Shown here piece by piece: positions 1 through 5,645 of a stretch of DNA of 6,563 nt. Each line of letters begins with the position of its first letter. Positions within the stretch are counted from its first letter, which is position 1. The notes beneath the pieces were generated by a model. The model saw nothing but the letters and a program-made list of their open reading frames with translations. It ran no database searches and had not been told where the DNA came from. Source of the stretch: JANRKT01 sp033763355 (GTDB lineage: Bacteria; Bacteroidota; Bacteroidia; Chitinophagales; Chitinophagaceae); the NCBI GenBank assembly GCA_033763355.1, contig JANRKT010000114.1, positions 1 to 6,563 of the forward strand, in the 5' to 3' direction. The position numbers and the translations under genes were made by a program.

Positions 1-21
1 TACTTCATACCTCCCTTCCCT

Positions 22-1647
22 TTACCCATACATCTCTTCCTTCAAACCCTTCACCCTTTCATCTTCAAGGTATTCATCAAATTCCATCAGGCGGTCAATG
101 GCGCCGCGGGGGGTTAATTCAATTACCCTGTTGGCAACAGTTTGCATAAAGGTGTGGTCGTGACTGGTGATGAGCACAATGCCTTTAAAGCTGGTCATGT
201 TTTCATTAAAACTTTGTATGCTTTCCAGGTCGAGGTGGTTGGTGGGCTGATCGAGGATAACGACGTTCGGGTTTTGCAGCATCATGCGGCTGATCATGCA
301 GCGCACTTTTTCACCACCGCTCAATACGTTTGATTTTTTCAGGATGTCATCTCCGCTGAAAAGCATCTTGCCCAAAAACCCGCGGAGAAAAGGTTCATCA
401 GCATCGGTTACATGAGGGGGAACAAACTGCCGCAACCATTCCATCAGGTTAAGGTTGGTCTTAAAAAAATCACTGTTCTCCACCGGCAAACAGGCTTTGG
501 TAACCGTGGTGCCCCATGCATAAGTTCCTTTATCAGCTTCCGCTTCGCCGTTAATGATATTAAAGAAAGTGGTAACAGCCAATGGGTCCCTGCTCAGCAC
601 TGCAATCTTATCTCCCTTGTTAAGGGTAAAGGTTATATCACTGAACAATACGCGGCCATCAACTGATTTGGCCAGTTTTTCAACAGTGAGTATCTGGTTG
701 CCCACTTCACGCAGCGGCTGAAAAATAATGCCGGGATATTTCCTGTAACTCGGTTCAATTTCTTCAATTGTTAATTTCTCCAAAGCTTTCTTACGGCTGG
801 TAGCCTGTTTGCTTTTGGATGCATTGGCGCTGAAACGGGCAATAAAGTCAAGTAATGCCTGGCGTTTCTCTTCTGTTTTTTTATTCTTGTCACCAATCTG
901 CCGGGCCATCAGTTGCGAACTCTCATACCAGAAAGTATAGTTGCCCGTAAAGATTTTTATTTTCTGCCGGTCCACATCGGCTACATGTGTACATACTGCA
1001 TCAAGAAAGTGGCGGTCGTGGCTTACAATTAAAACAATGTTTTCATAATCGGCCAGGAAATTCTCCAGCCAGCCAATGGTTTCAATATCCAGGCCATTGG
1101 TTGGTTCATCCAGTAACAAAATATCAGGGTTGCCGAATAATGCCTGCGCCAGCAATACCCTTAGTTTAAGGTTGGAGGGGATTTCTTTCATGAGGGATTG
1201 ATGGTATTCTTCCCCCACATGCAGCTCACTCAGCAAAGTGGCCGCATCGCTTTCTGCAGTGTAACCGCCTATCTCACCAAATTCACCTTCAAGTTCTGCC
1301 GCTTTCATGCCATCCTCTTCTGAAAAATCAGCCAGTGCATAAATGCTTTCCCTTTCTTTCATGATCTGCCACAGTTTGGTATGGCCCATCATTACGGTAT
1401 TTAAAACCGTATGTTCATCAAACTCAAACTGGTTTTGCTTTAATACTGCCAGCCTTTCACCGGGTGTAATGTCCACTGTGCCTTTATTAGGTTCAATTTC
1501 ACCGCTCAATATTTTCAAAAAGGTACTTTTGCCTGCTCCGTTGGCGCCAATAACACCATAGCAATTGCCTTTGGTAAAGTTGAGGTTCACCTCTTCAAAT
1601 AAAACCCTTTTGCCATAAGCCAGTTTCAGGTCTTTTACACTGATCAT
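22..1647 (-). CDS. ybiT: YbiT-like ABC-F family ATPase (two ATP-binding cassettes, no membrane domain)
   Basis: Cytoplasmic ABC-F protein of 541 residues; family members act on the ribosome rather than in transport, and the exact role of the YbiT branch is less settled. It resembles E. coli YbiT (about 530 residues) along its whole length as I recall that sequence. NBD1 has an intact Walker A (GANGAGKST, 34-42), Walker B ending in D180-E181 and switch H210, but its signature is degenerate (IPSNLKLR, 156-163). A charged linker follows (about 240-310, with RFSANASKSKQATSR). NBD2 has a canonical signature LSGGEKVR (442-449) and H496, but no P-loop (LSRDPLAVTT, 351-360, Val358 where Lys is expected) and Gln467 in place of the catalytic Glu (VVILDQPTN). 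I see no transmembrane segments. The ATG start lies just before the first beta strand of NBD1 and 23 bases past a TAnnTTTG element. It is read in the same direction as groL but separated from it by a terminator, so it is probably a separate unit. Family assignment is secure; the symbol is by similarity. Confidence 0.93.
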   Translation of the reverse strand: MISVKDLKLAYGKRVLFEEVNLNFTKGNCYGVIGANGAGKSTFLKILSGEIEPNKGTVDITPGERLAVLKQNQFEFDEHTVLNTVMMGHTKLWQIMKERESIYALADFSEEDGMKAAELEGEFGEIGGYTAESDAATLLSELHVGEEYHQSLMKEIPSNLKLRVLLAQALFGNPDILLLDEPTNGLDIETIGWLENFLADYENIVLIVSHDRHFLDAVCTHVADVDRQKIKIFTGNYTFWYESSQLMARQIGDKNKKTEEKRQALLDFIARFSANASKSKQATSRKKALEKLTIEEIEPSYRKYPGIIFQPLREVGNQILTVEKLAKSVDGRVLFSDITFTLNKGDKIAVLSRDPLAVTTFFNIINGEAEADKGTYAWGTTVTKACLPVENSDFFKTNLNLMEWLRQFVPPHVTDADEPFLRGFLGKMLFSGDDILKKSNVLSGGEKVRCMISRMMLQNPNVVILDQPTNHLDLESIQSFNENMTSFKGIVLITSHDHTFMQTVANRVIELTPRGAIDRLMEFDEYLEDERVKGLKEEMYG

Positions 1648-1670
1648 TTATTACTGTTTTTTTGAAGCCG

Positions 1671-1678
1671 CAAAGGTA
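1671..1678 (-). promoter_or_regulatory. Promoter -7 element (TAnnTTTG) for the ABC-F gene
   Basis: On the minus strand this reads TACCTTTG followed by C, matching the Bacteroidota primary-sigma -7 consensus TAnnTTTG. It ends 23 bases upstream of the ATG, implying a short leader. I do not find a TTG -33 box at the usual 17-23 base spacing; that place is taken by the left arm of the inverted repeat at 1690-1714. Confidence 0.6.
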
Positions 1679-1689
1679 CATTAATACGG

Positions 1690-1803
1690 GCCACAGAATA
1701 CACAGATTTTCACAAAAAGAAACTTGTGCATTGATTTCAGTCAACCGCTTGATCAGTGCATGTCATTTATTTTCAATCTGTGTTAATTTGTGTAATCTGT
1801 GGC
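1690..1803. repeat. Long imperfect intergenic inverted repeat (about 114 bp)
   Basis: The left arm 1690-1714 and the reverse complement of the right arm 1779-1803 agree at 21 of 25 positions; both start GCCACAGA. Extending to 1690-1722 against 1771-1803 gives 26 of 33. A second, inner pair (TGCATTGAT at 1727-1735 and ATCAGTGCA at 1752-1760) pairs at 8 of 9. The right arm also contains three tandem units of the form AATCTGTGT (1775-1802). There is no ORF. It fills the space between the groL terminator and the ABC-F promoter and abuts the terminator's T tract directly. It looks like a small palindromic intergenic repeat; I see no clear target-site duplication, and a non-mobile origin is possible. 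Confidence 0.7.
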
Positions 1804-1836
1804 AAAAAAAATCCCGCCTCTTATGAAGCGGGATTT
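1804..1836 (-). terminator. Intrinsic terminator of groS-groL
   Basis: Read on the minus strand: a 9-bp perfect stem (AAATCCCGC / GCGGGATTT) with a 10-base loop, followed by five more T residues. It begins 32 bases after the groL stop codon. Confidence 0.9.
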
Positions 1837-1846
1837 ACTTATATAC

Positions 1847-1866
1847 TCCCCTTTAGGGGATAGGGG
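1847..1866. repeat. Short dyad and TAGGGG direct repeat next to the groL stop
   Basis: TCCCC-TTTA-GGGGA (1847-1860) is a perfect dyad, and TAGGGG occurs twice (1854-1859 and 1861-1866), ending one base before the groL stop codon. It lies between the stop and the terminator and may form a small extra hairpin. G-rich motifs of this sort recur near gene ends in Bacteroidota genomes as I recall, but no function is evident. Confidence 0.4.
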
Positions 1867-1867
1867 T

Positions 1868-3505
1868 TTAATAATCCATTCCGCCCATTCCTGGACCACC
1901 GCCGGGGTGAACATGGGCTTCTTCTTTCTTGGGTTTATCTGCAACAACACATTCAGTTGTGAGCAGCATACCGGCAATAGAAGCTGCATTTTCCAGCGCT
2001 ACGCGGCCAACTTTGGTGGGGTCAATTACACCGGCAGATAATAATTTTTCATATTGCTCAGTGCGGGCATTGTAACCAAAATCGCCTTTGCCTTCTTTTA
2101 CTTTCTGCACCACTATGGAACCTTCAACACCTGCATTTTCTACAATCTGGCGGAGGGGTTCTTCCAGTGCACGGCGAACGATGGCGATACCGGTTGTCTC
2201 ATCTTCGTTGGCGCCTTTTAATTTCTCCAGCGATTCAATAGCACGGATATAAGCTATACCGCCACCTGGAACAATACCTTCTTCTACAGCGGCACGTGTT
2301 GCATGGAGGGCATCATCTACACGGTCTTTCTTTTCTTTCATTTCAACTTCTGTTGCTGCGCCAATGTTCAATACAGCTACACCACCGCTCAGTTTGGCGA
2401 GGCGTTCCTGCAATTTCTCACGGTCGTAATCAGAAGTAGTGGTTTCAATCTGCGCTTTGATCTGAGAAACACGGGCAGTAATATCATCTTTCTTGCCTTT
2501 ACCGCCAACAATGGTGGTATTGTCTTTGTCAATAGTTACCCTTTCAGCTTTACCGAGGTAAGTGAGGTCAGCATTCTCTAATTTATAACCCTGCTCTTCG
2601 CTTATCACCAGGCCTTTTGTAAGCACTGCAATGTCCTGCAGCATTTCTTTTCTGCGGTCGCCGAAGCCGGGGGCTTTTACAGCAGCTACTTTCAATGTGC
2701 CGCGGAGTTTATTTACAACCAGTGTAGCAAGCGCTTCACCTTCGAGGTCTTCAGAAATGATAAGTAATGGTGCGCCCTGTTGTGCTACTTTTTCGAGGAT
2801 GTGGAGGATGTCTTTCATTGAAGAAACCTTCTTATCATAGATAAGGATATAAGGGTTCTGCAGTTCGCACTCCATCTTATCTGCATTGGTAACAAAGTAA
2901 GGGGAGATATAACCACGGTCAAACTGCATACCTTCTACCAGTTCAATATGCGTTTCAGTGCCTTTTGCTTCTTCAATGGTAATTACACCATCCTTGCCAA
3001 CTTTCTGCATGGCTTCGGCAATCAGCTTGCCGATAGCGGCATCGTTATTGGCAGATATAGAAGCAACCTGCTCAATTTTTTTATTGTCGTTTCCTACAGT
3101 TTGTGATTGTTTTTTGAGCTGTTCAACTACCACATCAACAGCTTTATCAATACCACGCTTCAGGTCCATCGGGTTGGCGCCTGCAGCCACATTTTTCAGG
3201 CCTTCAGTAATGATAGACTGTGCAAGCACCGTTGCAGTAGTGGTACCATCGCCTGCCACATCAGAAGTTTTAGAAGCTACTTCTTTTACCATCTGTGCGC
3301 CCATGTTCTCAATGGGGTCTTCCAGTTCAATTTCTTTTGCAACTGTTACACCATCTTTAGTAACTGAAGGGGCGCCGAATTTTTTTTCAAGAACCACATT
3401 ACGGCCTTTGGGACCGAGGGTTACTTTTACAGCATTGGCCAGAATATCCACGCCACGCTTCATTTTGTTGCGGGCATCGGTATTAAAAAACAATTGTTTT
3501 GCCAT
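1868..3505 (-). CDS. groL: Chaperonin GroEL (Cpn60, 60 kDa subunit)
   Basis: Forms the double-ring, ATP-driven cytoplasmic folding chamber together with GroES. At 545 residues it is full length. The N-terminus MAKQLFFNTDARNKMKRGVD is typical. Conserved ATP-site residues are present: D51 (equivalent to E. coli D52), the GDGTTT motif at 85-90 with D86, and D398 in the DDALHATRAAVEEG segment. The Cpn60 signature AAVEEGIVPGGG lies at 405-416. The apical domain (roughly 190-375) is complete. The flexible C-terminal tail is HVHPGGGPGMGGMDY, with a single GGM rather than the repeated GGM of E. coli. It lies 96 bases downstream of groS on the same strand; no TAnnTTTG element was found in that gap, so it is probably co-transcribed with groS. 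Long open frames on the opposite strand are shadows of this gene. Confidence 0.99.
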   Translation of the reverse strand: MAKQLFFNTDARNKMKRGVDILANAVKVTLGPKGRNVVLEKKFGAPSVTKDGVTVAKEIELEDPIENMGAQMVKEVASKTSDVAGDGTTTATVLAQSIITEGLKNVAAGANPMDLKRGIDKAVDVVVEQLKKQSQTVGNDNKKIEQVASISANNDAAIGKLIAEAMQKVGKDGVITIEEAKGTETHIELVEGMQFDRGYISPYFVTNADKMECELQNPYILIYDKKVSSMKDILHILEKVAQQGAPLLIISEDLEGEALATLVVNKLRGTLKVAAVKAPGFGDRRKEMLQDIAVLTKGLVISEEQGYKLENADLTYLGKAERVTIDKDNTTIVGGKGKKDDITARVSQIKAQIETTTSDYDREKLQERLAKLSGGVAVLNIGAATEVEMKEKKDRVDDALHATRAAVEEGIVPGGGIAYIRAIESLEKLKGANEDETTGIAIVRRALEEPLRQIVENAGVEGSIVVQKVKEGKGDFGYNARTEQYEKLLSAGVIDPTKVGRVALENAASIAGMLLTTECVVADKPKKEEAHVHPGGGPGMGGMDY

Positions 3506-3571
3506 AAGTGAATGATTTAAAAATTTGAAAATTGAATTTTTTAGGGAGTAAGGGGCTGCTGAATTGTGTTT

Positions 3572-3584
3572 TTACCACTGGTAA
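3572..3584. repeat. 13-bp palindrome in the groS-groL gap
   Basis: TTACCACTGGTAA has perfect 6-bp arms around one central base. It starts 18 bases downstream of the start of the minus-strand leader, that is between 3584 and the groS stop at 3602-3604 there are 17 bases. In groSL mRNA it could form a 5-bp hairpin with a 3-base loop, with no T run after it, so it is not a normal terminator. It could be a protein-binding dyad or an mRNA-processing or attenuating hairpin; the function is unknown. Confidence 0.45.
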
Positions 3585-3601
3585 TATCAGCCGTATAAAA
3601 T

Positions 3602-3883
3602 TTATACTACCGCTAAAATGTCGCTTTCCCTCATAATAAGGTACTCGCCGCCGTCAACAGAAATTTCTGTTCCGGAATATTTGCCATATAAAACAGTATC
3701 CCCGGCTTTTACGCTCATGGGTTCATCTTTTTTCCCTGGTCCGGCGGCTACTACAGTTCCGCGTTGGGGTTTTTCTTTGGCAGTATCGGGAATAATGATA
3801 CCGCCTGATGTTTTTTCTTCAGCAGGAGCTGGTTTCACAATCACCCTGTCATGCAATGGGGTAATGTTGAGCTTTTTGGCCAT
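3602..3883 (-). CDS. groS: Co-chaperonin GroES (Cpn10)
   Basis: Heptameric lid of the GroEL chamber. The 93-residue length is usual. The N-terminus NITPLHDRVIVKP (6-18) is the classic Cpn10 strand. The mobile loop that contacts GroEL spans about 22-40 and carries the hydrophobic triplet III at 29-31 (IVL in E. coli). The roof and core segments RGTVVAAGPG (41-50) and GDTVLYGKYSGTEI (61-74), and the C-terminal ESDILAVV, are intact. It is the first gene of the groS-groL unit. The leader from the proposed promoter is roughly 80 bases. No CIRCE-type repeat (TTAGCACTC-N9-GAGTGCTAA) is visible upstream, so HrcA control is not supported by this sequence. Confidence 0.98.
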   Translation of the reverse strand: MAKKLNITPLHDRVIVKPAPAEEKTSGGIIIPDTAKEKPQRGTVVAAGPGKKDEPMSVKAGDTVLYGKYSGTEISVDGGEYLIMRESDILAVV

Positions 3884-3939
3884 AGTGTATTTGTTTTTTA
3901 GAAGAAATAAATAAAAGAAGTATGAATCCGCACCCGGCC

Positions 3940-3954
3940 ATCTGACATGCAGAT
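3940..3954. promoter_or_regulatory. Dyad in the groS leader
   Basis: ATCTG-ACATG-CAGAT is a perfect 5-bp dyad with a 5-base spacer. GC-rich flanks (GGCC and GGC) partly extend the symmetry. It sits just downstream of the proposed groS transcription start, where an operator or a 5' mRNA hairpin could act on heat-shock control. Short enough to be chance. Confidence 0.35.
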
Positions 3955-3969
3955 TTCGGCAGCGGGCAG

Positions 3970-3977
3970 CAAAAGTA
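3970..3977 (-). promoter_or_regulatory. Promoter -7 element (TAnnTTTG) for groS-groL
   Basis: The minus strand reads TACTTTTG followed by C, which fits TAnnTTTG. It lies about 87 bases upstream of the groS start codon. Possible TTG boxes upstream are at 14 or 24 bases, neither ideal, so the -33 part is weak or this promoter needs another factor. Confidence 0.5.
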
Positions 3978-4050
3978 CACGATTTTTATGCCAATGGATA
4001 CCAAAAGCCATTTTTTCAGCTTAATAGTTAGAGATGACAGTTCAGCCATC

Positions 4051-4094
4051 TTTTCCACAGGCTTTTTCACATTTTGTTGTGACAATTTTTCACA
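4051..4094 (+). repeat. Three DnaA-box-like 9-mers, same orientation
   Basis: TTTTCCACA (4051-4059), TTTTTCACA (4063-4071) and TTTTTCACA (4086-4094) each differ from the DnaA-box consensus TTATNCACA only at position 3. The last one overlaps a dyad TTGTGA-N7-TCACAA (4077-4095). No perfect TTATCCACA is present, so this may be an A/T-rich coincidence or a regulator site. Confidence 0.35.
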
Positions 4095-4124
4095 ATATGG
4101 CCAAAGCCGGTTTGACCTCCATGG

Positions 4125-4134
4125 TAACCGGTTA
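4125..4134. promoter_or_regulatory. Palindrome just upstream of the nusB promoter
   Basis: TAACCGGTTA is a perfect 10-bp palindrome ending 15 bases before the -33 box of the nusB promoter, and it directly follows the palindrome CCATGG (4119-4124). The position would suit a regulator bound upstream of RNA polymerase. No known regulator is recognised. Confidence 0.3.
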
Positions 4135-4149
4135 ACAGCAACTGTGATT

Positions 4150-4179
4150 TTGCGGGGCCACGAAAATTCAATAGGTTTG
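4150..4179 (+). promoter_or_regulatory. Bacteroidota-type promoter of nusB
   Basis: TTG (4150-4152, within TTTTG) is followed after exactly 19 bases by TAGGTTTG (4172-4179) and C. This matches the -33 TTG / -7 TAnnTTTG promoter of the Bacteroidota primary sigma factor. Transcription would start some 15-20 bases before the ATG at 4204. This is the best promoter in the window and also supports the downstream nusB start. Confidence 0.8.
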
Positions 4180-4203
4180 CGGCCGCTAAACCAGCTCTTT
4201 CCG

Positions 4204-5130
4204 ATGATCAGCAGAAGAAATATCCGGGTTAAAGTGATGCAGACGCTGTACACCCTTGAGACTTCAGAAAACAACCTTAACGGAGAACAGTCTAAAAAAA
4301 TACTCGAGAACCATCTTGGCCAGACCACCCAGTTGTTTGTTTACCTTGTTTACTTTTTAACTGAAACGGCACGTTATGCCGAGACGGATGCAAGGTTAAA
4401 AGCCGCAAAACACCTGCCTACAGAAGAGGACCTTCACGTAAATACCAAAATTGCCGGTAATGAAGTTTTATGGAAAATTATTGAAGAGCCCAGTTATGTG
4501 CAGGCCGTTAAAACCTGGAAACCTGAAACAATGATTGATCATGAACTGGTTAAAAAAATTTACCAGCAGCTTACCGAAAGCCCGGAGTACATTGCCTACA
4601 TTAATACCTCAGGCCGGGATAAAAAAGAAGAAAGAAAAATATTTGAATTCATCTTCAGCAACCTGATGCTGCCCAATGAAGATTTTATTGCCCATATTGA
4701 AGAATACTTTATACACTGGGATGATGATGCCGAAATGCTGAACCTGCTGATGCTGAATTACCTCCAGAAACCGGGTTCCTATAATTTCAGGCAACTGGTG
4801 GGGGAAGAAAAAATGCAGTTTGCAAGAAACCTGCTGCAGACCGCACAGGATAAAAAGGAATATTGCCAGGAACTGATTAAACCAAAATTAAAAAACTGGG
4901 ACCCGGACAGGATTGCGCTGCTTGATATGATTATTATGAGGATGGGGGTTTGTGAATTCCTGTATTTTGAAACCATACCTACAAAGGTTACCATTAATGA
5001 ATATATTGACCTTGCCAAAGAATACAGCACCGCCCAGAGCGGCCAGTTTGTGAACGGCATTTTAGATAATATTCATAAAGATTTGCTTGCAGAAAAGAAA
5101 CTGCATAAAGTGGATTTTAAAAAACAGTAG
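4204..5130 (+). CDS. nusB: Transcription antitermination factor NusB (long Bacteroidota form)
   Basis: NusB, with ribosomal protein S10 (NusE), binds boxA RNA and supports antitermination, mainly in rRNA operons. From the ATG at 4204 the product is 308 residues. The N-terminus MISRRNIRVKVMQTLYTLE has the basic, helical pattern that opens NusB proteins and contacts RNA. The C-terminal part (about 230-295) carries the conserved core, including WDPDRIALLDMIIMRMGVCEF and VTINEYIDLAKEYS, then FVNGILDNI. Between them is a long, charged helical middle section (about 50-225) that makes the protein roughly twice the length of E. coli NusB (139 residues); this long form is usual in Bacteroidota as I recall. 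The in-frame ATG at 3988 is rejected because the homologous N-terminus begins at 4204 and a promoter lies at 4150-4179. There is no clear Shine-Dalgarno sequence. It is followed after 27 bases by the DUF1573 gene, probably in one operon. Confidence 0.93.
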   Translation: MISRRNIRVKVMQTLYTLETSENNLNGEQSKKILENHLGQTTQLFVYLVYFLTETARYAETDARLKAAKHLPTEEDLHVNTKIAGNEVLWKIIEEPSYVQAVKTWKPETMIDHELVKKIYQQLTESPEYIAYINTSGRDKKEERKIFEFIFSNLMLPNEDFIAHIEEYFIHWDDDAEMLNLLMLNYLQKPGSYNFRQLVGEEKMQFARNLLQTAQDKKEYCQELIKPKLKNWDPDRIALLDMIIMRMGVCEFLYFETIPTKVTINEYIDLAKEYSTAQSGQFVNGILDNIHKDLLAEKKLHKVDFKKQ

Positions 5131-5135
5131 TTTTG
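5128..5135 (+). promoter_or_regulatory. Possible internal promoter element before the DUF1573 gene
   Basis: TAGTTTTG matches TAnnTTTG; its first three bases are the nusB stop codon TAG. It lies 22 bases before the next ATG. No TTG at the usual spacing is seen, so this may be a weak internal promoter or chance. Confidence 0.35.
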
Positions 5136-5157
5136 TAACCCCTATACATTAAAACTT

Positions 5158-5628
5158 ATGAAACAGATTATTCCCGTAGTACTGGTTTTTCTGGCAGCTG
5201 CATTTTTTATAGCCACCTGTCAGCAAAAAGATAAAGCAAAGGAAGGAGGCCCTGCATTGGCCAGTGTTAATACCCCTGCTATTACGGCAGAAGCAAAACC
5301 CGTTACCACCATTCAATGGTTAGACTCCTCAAAAAACATTGGCAGGATTACAGAAGGAGAGAAGGTGGAGATCACTTTCCGGTTTAAAAATACCGGCGAC
5401 AAACAGCTTGTGATTAATAACGTGATGGCATCATGCGGCTGTACAGTTGCTGAAAAACCTGAGAAACCCATTGCACCGGGTGAAACGGGCATAATCAAAT
5501 CAGCCTTTAACAGCACCGGCCGTGTGGGAAACAACCATAAAACCATTACCGTATATGCCAACACTCCAGAGGCTACGCATACAGTGGCATTTGATGTGGA
5601 AGTAGTGGCGGCAGCAGCAAAAAATTAA
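5158..5628 (+). CDS. DUF1573 domain protein, probable lipoprotein
   Basis: A 156-residue protein of unknown function. Residues 1-20 form a short basic N-terminus plus a hydrophobic stretch (IIPVVLVFLAAAFFIAT), followed by Cys21. The I-A-T-C lipobox is acceptable but has Thr at -1, where Gly, Ala or Ser is commoner. A low-complexity linker (22-48) leads to a DUF1573 domain (about 50-150): FRFKNTGDKQLVI (74-86), the hallmark SCGCTV (92-97), PIAPGETGIIK (104-114), FNSTGR (117-122) and a final strand region TITVYANTPEATHTVAFDVEVV. The pattern of strands suggests an immunoglobulin-like beta fold. It probably sits lipid-anchored outside the inner membrane; which membrane cannot be told. The position between nusB and yajC, 17 bases before yajC, suggests co-transcription. 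The family is clear but the function is not. Confidence 0.88.
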   Translation: MKQIIPVVLVFLAAAFFIATCQQKDKAKEGGPALASVNTPAITAEAKPVTTIQWLDSSKNIGRITEGEKVEITFRFKNTGDKQLVINNVMASCGCTVAEKPEKPIAPGETGIIKSAFNSTGRVGNNHKTITVYANTPEATHTVAFDVEVVAAAAKN

Positions 5629-5645
5629 TTTAACAAAACATAAAA

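Larger units (their letters stand above)
3884..4203. other. Divergent regulatory region between groS and nusB
   Basis: This 320-base stretch holds no convincing gene. It contains a groS promoter element on the minus strand (3970-3977), a dyad in the groS leader (3940-3954), three DnaA-box-like 9-mers (4051-4094), a 10-bp palindrome (4125-4134) and the nusB promoter (4150-4179). The nusB frame stays open upstream to an ATG at 3988, but the resulting 72-residue extension does not look like NusB and would span the promoter, so I treat it as non-coding. Confidence 0.75.

Noticed and set aside
1..8. Possible next minus-strand gene start: ATG at 8-6 preceded by GGGAGGT
   Set aside because: Only two codons and part of a third are visible before the window edge, and the purine-rich stretch is too close to the ATG for normal Shine-Dalgarno spacing.
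568..594. Loss of the NBD2 P-loop as a sign of pseudogene or frameshift in the ABC-F gene
   Set aside because: The reading frame is continuous, flanking strands align with NBD2 of the family, and the losses fall only in one composite site, so a functional asymmetric protein is more likely.
2958..3515. Long open frame on the plus strand opposite groL (185 codons)
   Set aside because: It is antisense to the conserved GroEL coding sequence, has a Ser/Thr/Cys-rich shadow composition and no recognisable domain.
3884..3980. CIRCE operator upstream of groS
   Set aside because: Neither TTAGCACTC nor GAGTGCTAA, nor a close variant with 9-base spacing, is present.
3988..4203. In-frame 72-residue N-terminal extension of nusB from the ATG at 3988
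   Set aside because: The recognisable NusB N-terminus starts at 4204, the extension has no NusB-like features, and a consensus promoter (4150-4179) lies inside it.
3849..4328. Minus-strand open frame of 159 codons across the groS-nusB gap
   Set aside because: It overlaps the start of groS in another frame and the start of nusB on the other strand, and its product has no recognisable features.
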